From contig OX485808.1 of NCBI GenBank assembly GCA_950295325.1, forward strand, positions 2,501 to 64,500: 62,000 bases of DNA. The letters are read 5' to 3'. The stretch comes from Polytrichum commune. Its lineage: Eukaryota > Streptophyta > Polytrichopsida > Polytrichales > Polytrichaceae. Every line of letters begins with the position of its first letter. Position 1 is the stretch's first letter. Under the pieces are notes generated by a model. It did not search any database. It saw only the letters and a program-made list of their open reading frames with translations, and had not been told where the DNA came from. A program made the translations under genes and the position numbers. This document shows positions 12,570 through 24,496 of the stretch, one piece after another.

Positions 12570-12776
12570 TTTAAAATATCACTTATTCATGAAACTTGGG
12601 TTTATCAACCCTAGATTGTAGCGGTTTCATATCTACCAATCTAAAAACTTCTTAAGCTTTTCGACTTCACCATCGTGATCACAAGGGTCGAAAATGGGGG
12701 GGTAGCCAAAATTTCGGCTCGAAACGCCGACCCCCCAAAGCTAAAGAACGCCCTTGTAACCCCAAACCCTAAAACC
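12570..12776. repeat. Second copy of the diverged satellite module
   Basis: Positions 12570-12760 nearly duplicate 9421-9620: the same ATATTTTAAAATA(C/T)CACTTATTCA start, the CTTCTTAAGCTTTTCGACTT core, the G7 tract and the CGCCCTTGTAACC end. The module stops in AAACCCTAAAACCC, directly against the outer end of the long inverted repeat. Confidence 0.85.
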
Positions 12777-15192
12777 CATCATAAGTACTTTATTTTGTGT
12801 AAATTACTTATTTGATAAGTTAAAATAAGTGTGAAAAATAATGTAGATAATACATGTTCTTGAGTCAATCTTCTTATAGCTCAAGTGTTACTACTTGAAA
12901 TATAAATATAACTCTTATAAATGTATTAAAAATGCATATGACAAGTTTAACTACATTGACATAATTATTTACAACTTCCATTCTTATTATTGCATTGATT
13001 ATAAATAACCAATTCTTTAAGGTGGTTTATTATTGGTTGAAAGCCTATCATGTCTTCATTATCATATGAATATGATTATATATCATATTATAAATATATT
13101 CATAAAATTTGCAATCCTATCATAATGTAATGATATTGATAATATTATGATATTATGTTTTATTTTTATATTTTCATGTTTACAAAATCACTATCAACTT
13201 CAATATTTCCTAGGTCCATCATTAGGTTTGTATTTTAGGCTACATGGATTTGATTTTTAAATGTACAGAAAGATGATGTCACATAATACTCTCTTAAATG
13301 TGAAGTGAAATATAACTATTAAATTATAGTTACATTTGATGTCTTGTTAAATAATGGTATACTAATGTTCAACTTTGGATATTAAGATTTCATTCTTATT
13401 ACATCCAGACTTTAGGATTACTTGGTTTCGTGTTCAAAGTAAATTCAACCTAAGATGTTAGAATATTCCAAGGTTGAATCCAACATTTGGGACTTCAATC
13501 TCTTACCACAGTTGAGTCCTGGGTATGCCAAATGAATTAAGGAGTCCCTCAATGTTCAATCTTAGGGTTGATAGGATGTAGAATTCTTCCAAGGTTGAAC
13601 CTTCACTTTAGGTTTAATAAAAAATAAAAAATGTGAGCAATTTTTGTTAGATGAAAGTTATCCACATTATATAATGATCGTTTAATATGATTGGTATTAT
13701 CAAGAGATTATTTTATGAAAATAATGCCTACTTAAATTCACTTATAGTTAAAAAGAATGGGTAGTAAGGTTATATCCTTACATCTAACTCGCTATGCATG
13801 ATGCAAGCATTATTTTTGAAATTAATACATTATAATTTTTATATATTTCTTTGGGCTGGCTTTATTACGTTATAGCAATATCTATTTACTCCTCCCTAAA
13901 TACCCCTACTATGCCTAAACAAATCAACATCGAACCCTCTTTTTCATCCCATTGCATATTTTACATCAACATCCCCACCATTTTTTTTAATCCCCTCCTA
14001 AACACACGAAACCCGTAATTGCTTCCACTCCACACCTTTTCCTAATCCCCTCGTAAATACCCCAAGCTCCCAAATAGATCAACATCGACACCTTTTTTCA
14101 ATCGGGTCCCGAACACATCAAAATCGTAAATAGGTGAAGAAGATCCAGACCTCCTTTCCCCCCCCCCCCCATCCGGCCGTAATTTCCACCAATTACCATG
14201 GTTTCGGATTGACACCCCAGTGTGTTCCGTTCCATTCCATTCCATTCAAAGTTTGCTCCTACACGAATGAAAGAAAACCGTATCCGCCACAATATCAACC
14301 TATCTGATTCATACCTAAATGTGCCTCGGATTGAATTAACTATTTCGTACCTCCCGCATTCATCCATCCCTGAAATAGATCACACTATTCACCTATTTTT
14401 AGTCGGGCCCTAAATAGATCATAACCAAATCCACCTGACCCATCGACCGGACTTAGGGCCAAGTTCCATGTGCCGGTCCGGTCCGTTTTTTTCAAAAATA
14501 AATGGGTGGGCCGGTGAAAAGAGGGTGGTGCCATGTGCCCATCCTTCTCACCCAAGGACCGGTACCCCCCATGGATGGGTGTCCCACGTTTTGTGTTGTG
14601 GAAGAACGGGTGCCAAAGGACCGGCGGTCCTAACGGTAACGTGAAGGACATGTGCCGGTTAGAGAGCTATGGTGACCGGATCGGCCGGTCACCTAGGGTA
14701 TAAATATAAATATTATTATTATTATATAAGTATTATATTATTAAAATATTATTTTGGTATCATTTAGGTGTTACAGTTAAATTCCCTTAAAATAAACACA
14801 TAATTATTTCATTTTATGTAGTAGTTATATTGATAATTAAATTATCAATTAGGGGTATGGAAATTGATGTGCAAATCAAATATGAAAAGTTCAATGAGGA
14901 TGACCTCCATTGCCGGTCACCTTCATAAAGTGTCATGTCTTATGTATCACCAAATTTAGTTAGAAAGTAGGAAATCCCAATAAACCGGCACCCCACATAG
15001 AAGTACCCTTCCAAAAAACGGGTGACATCACCCATTTTTTGGATGATGTCACCCGTTTCTCACCCATCCAAAAGAACGGACCGGACCGGTACATGGAACT
15101 TGGCCCTTATACCTAAGTGTGTCCAAACCCATTCGTGTTTTGGGTACCTATTTTCAGCGGGGCCCTAAATAAATCCAAATTTGGACCCCTTT
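12777..15192 (+). repeat. Left inverted arm of the 17-kb structure
   Basis: This arm is the reverse complement of 26957-29864. Fixed points include TAACGTTATAGCAATATC-like sequence near 13870 against its mirror near 28745, a C-rich run at 14158-14170 against a G run at 28454-28466, and GCGGGGCCCTAAATAAATCC near 15158 against its mirror near 26980. It is interrupted by a 651-bp Harbinger-type element (14456-15106) that the right arm lacks. Without that insertion it is about 1765 bp. Identity of about 90% or more by eye implies an appreciable age. Confidence 0.92.
14456..15106. mobile_element. PIF/Harbinger (Tourist-like) non-autonomous element, 651 bp
   Basis: The ends are GGGCCAAGTTCCATGTGCCG and its near-perfect inverted copy ending ACATGGAACTTGGCCC. 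TTA flanks both sides (14453-14455 and 15107-15109). GG-C-rich termini with a 3-bp TTA/TAA duplication are the signature of PIF/Harbinger elements and their Tourist MITEs. The inside is partly palindromic and has no coding capacity. The matching position in the right arm is unoccupied, so insertion came after the arms formed. Confidence 0.88.
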
Positions 15193-16442
15193 TTACTATG
15201 TTCTTACTTGAATAACCCTAAATCCCCTAGACCCACTTTTATTCTGTTCGTACCACCCTAAACGCAAATCCAAACCCCTTTTTCAATCCGGTCATAAATA
15301 GATGTAACCCTAAAGCTAGGGTGGTCATAGGTTTGGCTACCTTAGGTGAGGAATGGAGGAATGGACTCTCCAAAGGGGTGTGTAAGGCATAAATATCAAA
15401 TCGATTTTCATTCAAATAATATGTGAGCAACAAGTTTGGGCATGTTGTTGTTGTCATTATAATCACCAAGATACACTTGATGACTTGTTTTTGGAGACTC
15501 CACGTCATCAAGCACCTACATGGACACCTCCCAAATCCTTGTTGGCATGTACTTTGCATGAGACCTGCACTATTGTGGATGGCCCTTTAACAAAACAACA
15601 AGTTCTAAAGAACCATGACAATGTTCAGGGAGATTTTTGGACATAATTTTAGATTAATTTGAATTTGAGAGTGTGCTCTCAACTAGTTTATAGGGAAACG
15701 CTTGCTTGACATTTGTCACCTCCGCGGGTTAGGGGTAGCATATCCTTAACATGTTTTTTGTTGATTCATTTGTGCAAATGATTCCCAATTGATATAAAAA
15801 TTTGCATGACAATCAAACGTAGCATATCCTTAAAATCTGTCGTTGGAATTTCTAGTTGGACATGTGTGGGTGTGTGCAATATCCATGTAGAAGGTGCGTA
15901 GTTGTGACACCACTGCCTGAAATTGCAAAGCTTCCAAAAAAATCATAGAATAGTAGTTTCAAGATTTGTGAGTTGTTTTGAGTAGTAGGATTTGTCAAAA
16001 AAACTTTAGATGTTAAACTACAGTCGCTGAAATCGAGGTCACATTTTTTGGGCAGATTTTAGGGAAATTGGGTGTGGGAAATTAATGTTTCAATTCACTT
16101 CATTTTAGTTCTACAGCTTTCCACGGAAATGGGGGCCTCTACAATGATTATGAAACAAACTACTCCACTTGATGAATATGCCAACCCTAATTCAGACACA
16201 TGCCCGGCAATTGATGAACCTGTCAACGCGGTGAATTATGCGGAACCATACATTTCACGCTCATAATAAGCTTGTTGGCTAGAAACAAAGGACTTCGATG
16301 AGAGTCTGTGGTAATTAACTTAGCCCCTGGATTTGATTAGAATATAGGTGCTTCCCGTCAGGCGAGATGGCTGAATCCAAGTTCAAGGTTGTTTACGTGC
16401 ACGGGTTGTTGGAATTGGCCGCCAACAAGAAGGGAATCAACC
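15193..16442. other. Interior of the 17-kb structure, unrecognised
   Basis: This holds further scattered CCCTAAATAGATC-like words near the arm (15190-15330), then AT-rich sequence. A short plus-strand open stretch at about 16364-16446 (starting ATGGCTGAATCCAAG, reading MAESKFKVVYVHGLL) looks codon-like, but it stops at the start of the LTR-like repeat. I cannot assign it. Confidence 0.35.
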
Positions 16443-17010
16443 TGTAGATAGGTTTTTGGTTTGGGTTCTGATTAACAAATCCACACATGAAAAGTTGAAT
16501 AAGTGTCAATTTCAACTCTAGGTGTCACTATTAGGTGAATTGATAGATCGCACTGGAGTAGGAATAAGATTACTATGATAATCATGGAGGAAACAACTTA
16601 TTAGGTGAGTTATGAGACTTATTATTATGAGGAATGGGGTATAAGGGTCTCTCAATGATGTTCATGCAATTGCTCGGTCTCTCCCTCACAACCATAGTCT
16701 AGTAGCTAGTAACGACTTGCTATACCAGGGTTTTTCAATGCAAGGAGTCACGGCTCGTCAATAGTCTTTTGGAGTAACTAGTAACCACATATAACCAAGG
16801 CCAAAGGTGCCCCGATATGATCCATAGTGTCTCCTTAATTAAATGATACTTTAATAGATCAAGAAATATTGTAGTTCAAACCCACCGGGTTTCAATACCT
16901 TAACTTATCTTCATATTTAATGAAGCAGTGGGACCATTGTCCTTACCAATTTGTTAAGCCGTATCAATCATGTGGGTATCCGGTGTCTATAGGCCGAAAC
17001 ACGTTAGCAG
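16443..17010 (+). repeat. LTR-like repeat, copy 1 (plus orientation)
   Basis: It starts TGTAGATAGGTTTTTGG and continues with GGGTTCTGATTAACAAA, then AGTGTCA...CTAGGTGTCAC...TTAGGTGAATTGATAGA. It shares this order with copies at 22340 (reverse orientation) and 32188 (plus orientation), at roughly 60-75% identity by eye. The TG start and the primer-binding site beside the 32188 copy identify the family as an LTR. I saw no primer-binding site here, so this is probably a solo or truncated LTR. The far end is uncertain. Confidence 0.6.
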
Positions 17011-20000
17011 AGACACATACTACCACAAATTAATGTCATCATTCCTAATAATTATTAATTAGTCCCTTTGTAAATTTGCAGTAATTAAACAAGCTATTTA
17101 TGATTAAATAGGCCCTTACTCATCTTCTTTGTAATTTATCAAAATAATTTAAGATTATATGTCACAATTTGCAAAAAGCCTATTAGAGAGTAACTAAGCC
17201 TCGGAAAGTAAGTGAAGAAGGACCTAAGGCATAGAGTCCGTAGGCAGTGTCAAATGGCTATAGTCATAATATCAAGTCCTACAACCTGATGTCTAATGGC
17301 TACAGTCGTAATATGAAGTTCCAAGTAGTAAGTCCCATGATGGAGTGTGGGCCGTAGTCTTAGTAACCAATAAATGTCTGATGATATTCGAAGACTAAGC
17401 ATTCACCTATGGGTTATATGCCCGCCCTTTGCAACTTCTGCAACCAATATGGGATACCTCTTCACCACTGCTTCGGGACCTCGATCCTCCGCCCGTCTCT
17501 AACTCTTCGCCTCCTTCAATTATCGTCCTTGCTGCAGGCTATGGACTTCCTTCAAATCCTTACACTTCGATTTGATGTTGTCAGGGTTCAGGAGCCGGTG
17601 TGTTGCATCTCCCCTTGTCTAGTGAAGATGCCATGAAGCTTCGCCTTGTCTATGAGTAATCTCATCCAGCTGAGCAAGGTGAAGTCACACTTAGTAACAT
17701 CACGAGTGTTTGTCGAGTGGCCGATGCATCTCAAGTATGGATTCATGATGGATACACATTTATGTCAAGTACTGTCAAAAGAGCTGCACTGGAAAGCTTT
17801 CAAAATAATGGGACTTGATAAGTTGGAGATGTGAGTATAAGTTCAATTGCACAAAGTACTTCTCCATGAGCGTAGTGGCATCTTCAAGTTTATTCATCAC
17901 AAGGCAAATGAGATCGGCGTCTTTGCAAATTTAGGTTTCCTCCGAGGGAGGCTTTGAAGGTGGTGCATTGGTTGTAAGTCAGGGCATGGAATGCACGACT
18001 CTCGATTTCTCCACGAGAAGCTCCAATGGTTATTTTCTATACTGCATTCTTTGCAGATTGCAAGTATATGCTGGAGAATGTGACCAGAGTTGCTCAACTG
18101 TGCCTTGTATGTAATTTGGTAAGAAAACTCTCGAATTCAAAGAGTCATTCTTACCACTGGAGGTCTCCAACCTTCATGTACAAATGAGAAAGTTAATGGG
18201 AATGGCATCCATGTCAACAAGATTGGAAGTTGCGCCGACGCCATGGATAGAGACATTACATGGCGATTCAGTGAACAGCGTCTTCCCTAGAAAGCTCGCC
18301 ATTCCCTTGCGTCACAAGTACAAAGAACAAGTTATCTTTCCACAATTTGAAAGGGCATGATCGAATCTTGGCAAAGATCATGAAACAAATCCAGGATTCC
18401 AACCAGAAGAATTTACTTGATGTTTTTCTATGCATGTTGACAAGGCATGAGCGTGGGTATGGAGGAGGGTCGAATATGATGGAAGTTATAACGACAGAGA
18501 TTTATATTGCCAAATGAAAATGGATTGGATTGGAAGATCAGATTGTTACTTTTGACGTTGTTGTGGATGTTAATAGCGAAGTAGTTGTCTACAACACCAT
18601 AGACGAGTTGTTCAATGTTGACGGTGAACCAGATATGATCAAGAGTACCCAAGACTCTGATGGTGAGGATGAATTCGTTGATCACTATACCATAGAGCAG
18701 TAATGATTTGGTGGCATTAAAAACATGCAGTGGCAGAAGCACTAGATGCAGGAATCGGTGAAGCTTTGAAGGTCGTAGTATGGAAGCAGGAAAACGAAGG
18801 GGCCAGTGTCTCCGACATGTTGGGTGAAATTCTGGTGCATGCCAGAAGAACCCCATTTTGGTACTAAAACAACTCAGTGACATAAATTGTTGAAGCTTTG
18901 CCCTATGAAGGGAACACTTGAAGATGTTATGCGTGTCTTATGTTTGCCTATCAACGTTCCCAGCCGCTATGGACGCCAAAGCATAGAGAAAACAGAGACT
19001 TCTGAGCTGATTGGAATCCCAGATATCATTTATTGCGCAGATAATTGCCCAATTTGTTCAAAAGCATGGATGGAGGAATTACAAAGCCATTATACGGAAG
19101 GGTTTGGACAAGAAGCAAGCTCGGCGTGACCAGGTTAAAAATTACGTGCATCTTGCTACTATACTGGAAGGAACTGGGTGCCTTGGTTGAGGGTGAAATA
19201 GGAGGATATGATTGTGATTGCTCCAGAGCATCTATTGCCGACGATTGCTTTCCAAAATTTGATGAATGTCTCACACCTAGGTCTAAGAAATACGAGGCGT
19301 GGAATGAAAGACATAGTTACTAGATATGAATAATACTAATCTTTATCTTTCTTAAGGTCCTTAACCTTTATTTTTTTAAGTAAATGAACACATGTAAGGA
19401 AAATCAAAGCGTGATCAAGGTGAAAATCAAATGTTCCATTTCTCACAAACGGTGATAGTGTTTAGATCAAATTTTGCACCGTTGGAATCGCAGACCCTGC
19501 AAATGGGGGGTAGGAACAATAAAAATGTACCCCAAAAATGCAACTTTTGACGATTATCTATAGGCTGGCTTTGTAACCCCAAGACTTTAAAGCCTAAATC
19601 CTTACCCTTACATATGAGCCGCATGCTTGACCTTTAATTTCCTCAATAAAGTTGCATGGTATCTTGACAATAGAGTGGCAAACAAGACTATTCCAAGTCT
19701 CATGCTAAAAAAATGTATGCTAGATGCTAGACAAAGACGGGTGTCTTTGTAGATCGTGTTCATGCAACTTGCCACATTATTAAACAGTTTGGAGCGAACT
19801 GTAGAGATCATGTACAATCTAATCCATATATCTATTATTCATTAGCATGTGAAAGGTGTGACCTGGAGGTGAAGGATTCTCGAATTTCTAAACCCTACAA
19901 CTTTTGGTAGCCAGAAATCCTAAACTAGGGACAAGTGGGAGAGAAAAGTGTGTGTGTGCTAAGATAGAAGAAATCTCCTCTCGGGAAGAGAGTGACTGTG

Positions 20001-21700
20001 TATATTCAAGGCTATAATCTCAGGGTGGAAAGCCCCGATTTTCTCAAAAACAGATTCATTGAAAGTTTCATGATTTTTGTGCCCAGTTGTGTTGTCCACT
20101 TGTCCCCTAAGAGAATGGAATGGTTGTGATTATGAGCATTGTCAACGGGAGGTAGTCAAATTCAATATGTGGGTGTGGAGTTTTGGAATAATGTAGTTGG
20201 ATAGTATTTTCTTGAATCAGAGGTGTTTACTTGTCTTGAGATTCGGATTGAGTGATCCAAGGTTATTGTTGTAATTTGTGAAATATTGTCATGTGAAGCG
20301 TGGCACTGATGGATTGTTTCTAACTCTCAAACTTAACTTATAAGTGATTTCAGGGGCGATAGATGGCTCAATAAAGTTGTGTGCACAATGGTCTGAATAT
20401 GTGTGTGAGAAGGTGAATAACACAATGTCGACACAACTGTCTGTGAGAGCTACTAAGCGTTGACGACTTCAATGCTTTGATAAATGATTACAATAGTCCG
20501 AACCATTGGTCTAACTCATTCTTGTGCAAAAATCCTGCACGTCGCGAGACAAGAATTGGTTGGCCCCGGTCTGCTGTGAAGGATTCCTGTAAATGCGGAG
20601 GTAAATGGCTCCAAGGGGGAATCCTAACTATTCTGTTGCACGATTTAATCCTCGAGAAGAGATTGAGATAGCGGGACCAATGATCGGGGAGAACCGGCAG
20701 ATAGCTTACAAATGAACCGGTTTAGTTTGAGAAATAACTGGTTGAAGTTCAAGACTGCAGGAAAATTACCGATCGTTTTAGAGGAGTTCATAGAATATAC
20801 CCCAATTCAATAAAGGAAAACCGAAGGATGTCAACTGGTGGGACTTGCAAACTTTAGGATCTCAATCGACTTTGCCCAAAAATCTCCCCAATCATTGAGT
20901 GCGGTTGATCAACATTTCAACATAATGACTTGTGTGGAGTAGGCAGTTAATCTGGAGCAAATATTCGGAGATTTTCTTCCACGAGTGTGGAATTCTGTGA
21001 AGAGGCCACAATCTGGTTAGGATGATGAGTTTCTGTTGAGCAAAAGATGGGATTTGTAAATGTGAAATTGAATCTGAAATGGAGCTGAACAATGAGGTGT
21101 AAAACCTGTGACAAATGAAGTAAAACTTACAAGCTACACGAGGCCTGGACAAGTGATTTTGGAAAAGTGAATGATCGAAGTGGTTCAGGACATAATGAGG
21201 CTGTCTGAGCCATAATTTGAAGTAGAGAGAGCAGCTTGGGCGAGGAAATATAGGCCATGCTTGGAGCGAAAAGGCTGTTGATGAAGGGAAGAGGCTGGGT
21301 CTGGTGAAGGATTGATGGGGAAGGAGTTCAGCGTTCCAGGGTGCTTGATTCCAGGACGTGAGTTTGTCCCATAATCAAGGGAGAATACATTTTATCCCTC
21401 TTTAAAGATCATGATTGGAAGTTAAGAGTTTAGTACACTTGACTATGGACCTTTGGAGTAGAAACTCTTATAGAAACCACTGACCCCATCATAGCTGAGA
21501 TGGCGACTTTCAAACGAAGTTACTATGTCTCTTAAGCAGGCGAGGGCCAGCTAAGCTCAATCAACCTTCTACACTTTTTTACATAAAATCCTACCAGGAT
21601 TACTTAACTTTGCGATTGTTTCACAATGTATGATGGAACAAAGAGATAATCAATTAGATACCTTAAGGTGGCCAACGAACTAATGTCAATTTAAATAAAT
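17011..21700. other. Decayed, partly coding-like sequence inside the 17-kb structure
   Basis: No intact gene is visible. Short plus-strand stretches look protein-coding but are broken by stops or frame changes: 17409-17834, 18353-18702 (ends in an acidic IKSTQDSDGEDEFVDHY tail) and 18880-19320 (contains NCPICSKAW, with a frame change near 19080). At 19495-19610 a GGGGGGTAGG...GGCTTTGTAACCCC segment resembles the satellite G7/TTGTAACCC module weakly. I do not recognise the protein family. Captured host sequence or an old transposable-element gene are both possible. Confidence 0.35.
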
Positions 21701-22350
21701 CTAAGGTACGCTTGAAGGATACTTGAATTCAACTAAGAAGGTTTGTTAAGGCACCCTGGCATAGTCAAGGAGACTAATGTATTTTGGCCTATGGTTCTAG
21801 AAACTTACAAGGATGGACCTTCAACTGATACAAGTAAGGACAATGGTCCTACGGCCTCATTAAAATCGAACATAAGTGAAAAGAACGCAGACAACCCGTG
21901 GGGTTGCTCGACAATATTTCATGATGCATTAAAGTACCAATTAGTTAAGGAGAGACTAAGGTTCATGTCAGGGTGCCCTCGGCCCTGACTAAATGTGGTT
22001 ACCGGGCACTAAGAAGACTATTGATGAGCCGTGATTCCCTATATTTAAAAAACACCCATAGTATAGCGAGTCGTCACTACTGGACTATGGCGGTAAAAGA
22101 GATTCCGAGCAAATGCATGTACTGCACAAAGTGACCTTAATAACCCATCTCTTAATTAAATTAAATTCGTAAACACCTTCCAGAAGTTGTTTTTTCTAGG
22201 GTTTTCATTCTAATCGCATTCCTTATTTATTGTGGTCTATCAATTCACCTAATTGTGACATCTAGGGTTCAATCTGACACTTATGTAGTCTTCCCTGTGT
22301 GGTTTTGTTAATCAGAACCCAATCTAAAAACCTATCTACACCTAACTACA
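21700..22350 (-). repeat. LTR-like repeat, copy 2 (minus orientation)
   Basis: Read on the minus strand from 22350, it starts TGTAGTTAGGTGTAGATAGG and continues with the same landmarks as copy 1 (GGGTTCTGATTAACAAA, AGTGTCAGATTGAACCCTAG, ATTAGGTGAATTGATAGA, CCATAGTCCAGTAGT). With copy 1 it forms an inverted pair about 5.9 kb apart inside the larger inverted structure. The far end is not defined. No primer-binding site was found next to it. Confidence 0.6.
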
Positions 22351-24077
22351 TAGAGGCAAGGCTTCGTCCAAATGTTGAGAAGAAGAAAGAGATTGCAATG
22401 TGGGAGGAGGGGGTCTTTAAACACTCTCACAAAATGGTTGGACCTCTCCACCACCGGTCACATTCTTTCAAACCCTCCCCCCCTTTTGAATTGGGCTCAT
22501 AGACCTGTTTTCCTGGTTGAGCTTGCCACCCTCTCGCCGAGGTGGCTCTGATGGGAGTTCTTCCAATTCTTTATAATTTTTCACCATCTAGTTGGCAAGG
22601 GGACAAGGGGGCAAGTGGCCCCCTTGCTTTTATTTCTTTTCTTTTTGTCAAAAAACTTCATGTCAATTTTACTCTCTTACGCCGAACACCTCACTTTGTA
22701 TTGTGTGGCCCACACTAATTAATAAACTAATCCTTGTTTAGCTAGCCTCTACTAACTTAACCTCTTAGCTAGTTGTTTTTACTAGCTAGCAATCTTTCTT
22801 ACTAAGTTAGTTTCTTTTCTAGCTAGCAATTTTTTCTAACTTAGCTAGTTTCTACCACTAGTTAGTGTTATGTTTCACTAACCCTACCTTAACTAATTTT
22901 TTCCCTTCATGGGTGAAGGCTCGAAGTCCTCGGTAATTTACCTTCCATTTTGGGGGGGCTAAACACTAAATGAACTAATTTTTCCACAATTCCCTATTAA
23001 TTCTAATATTTAATGTTGAAATTCTAACCAAAAGTGACCTCACGGAGTGGTGGACCACTCTATGGGTTCACACTCATACATTTTCCTTCCGATATTTTCT
23101 CACACATATGAGTGCTAAATTTTCATGAGTCTTTCTTGGTAAACCACTCTAATCATAAATTTTGCAATACAACTACTCTCACCTCATGTGAACTTCTATG
23201 ATCCCTCAACACTTACACAATTGCCTCTCAACTCCTACAATTTTCTCACTTCTTGCAAGTCCTATATAATTCAATGACACTCGATTTCCGACTCATATGT
23301 CTATCTCACCTCATGTGAGTTTCTATGCATGGCACTCATCAACTCTCTCAAACATAATCAATTTGATGATGTCTATGCTATCAAAAACTTTGTCTCTATC
23401 TTAAATAACTAAGAAGAAGGTTTGAGCTTGAAGCTCTTGTATTCCAAAATGGTAAAGATACAAAGGACCTTACTCTCTTGTAGCTTATCATCGTGAATAT
23501 GGTGTGCTAATTCTAATCTTAACTCTATATATATAGTAGAAAGCGGTGTCTAACATGTGCCACCCTCCTAGATTCCTATATCTTCTATCTCTTTTAAGAA
23601 TACGAGTAAATTTTCAACTTCCACTAGCTCATTCAAAGGTGTCAATCTTGTTGTTGCATTCACCACTTCTCGCTTGAGCTTGGCTTCATAAATACACAAA
23701 GAGGACCAAGAGTGCTAACTTTAGAATATTTCTATGCAACATAGACACTAAGGAAATCACAAATGGGCAAGTGGCCACTCCCTAAGTTTTCCTACCTACT
23801 AGCCATTTTTCCTACTTCATTTTCTTGAAGTGGACTAATGCTAAATGCAAAGCAATTTTAGCATCCATCAACACAAACACACAATTCAATCCCTTGCACG
23901 TATATTGAGATTCAACCATTCAACTTCTATTACAAAGAGTGTACCTATATAGCACATCACGAATTACTCCAAAGTTACCAAGTAATAAATTGAACGGATA
24001 GTAGAAATGTTGTACTCATGGTTGCATAAATTTAAAGAGGAATTCACCTTCAGTAATCAGCCAAGCAAAACCCAGTG
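22351..24077. other. AT-rich interior with GCTAG-rich stretch, no gene
   Basis: Around 22735-22900 the words CTAGCTAG/TTAGCTAG/CTAACTTA recur many times as a low-complexity patch. The rest is pyrimidine-biased AT-rich DNA with a short TATATATA run near 23530. I see no gene or defined element. Confidence 0.45.
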
Positions 24078-24496
24078 GTCTTTGCTAGGGCTCAAAGAGC
24101 ATCTGTTCATTCTTGCATTTTCTTGAGTCTTCCCTTAGACTTGTGTTTTTTGAAGGCCACTGCAAATGGACCATCCTCCAACCATCGCAAGTGTATAGGC
24201 TCCACATCCTGGACAACACGAGTTACCAATTTTTGGCTACTCATCATGACCACAAGTTCGTTCAGGCAATATTTTGACTCCCTGTATCATTTGGAGACAA
24301 CTTCAACGTGAACTCTTGCCACTTCCAAAGCATGATTAATAGATTTGAAAGCAAGATTTCCCTTCACCAGAGATCGAGCATCAAGAAATGGACGAAACCT
24401 AGCAGATTTGAATGCGTCATCCAGTTGTGCAACGAAAGTAGCTTTGACCTTAGGCCCGCGGTGATTAAGAAACACGCTAGGATCATCCATGACCGC
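24078..24496 (-). pseudogene. TIR-domain (TNL immune receptor) pseudogene fragment
   Basis: Read on the minus strand from 24490, the protein begins MDDPSVFLNHRGPKVKATFV and continues through FRPFLDARSLVKGN, ALEVARVHVEVVSK, a stop, YRESKYCLNELVVMM and VEPIHLR. This is the order of a plant TIR domain: the D-VFLNHRGPD start, the catalytic-loop region, the 'VVSKGYAESKWCLNEL' box and the VxP-like segment. The family's glycine after VVSK is replaced by a stop (TGA near 24287), and more stops follow near 24100. There is no NB-ARC or LRR region, so it is a short dead fragment. TIR domains of plant NLRs act in pathogen sensing and NAD+ cleavage, but this copy cannot make a full protein. Confidence 0.8.

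Noticed and set aside
14042-14651. Open frames in the left arm and Harbinger element
   Set aside because: Short, overlapping on both strands, located in inverted-repeat DNA, without recognisable protein features.
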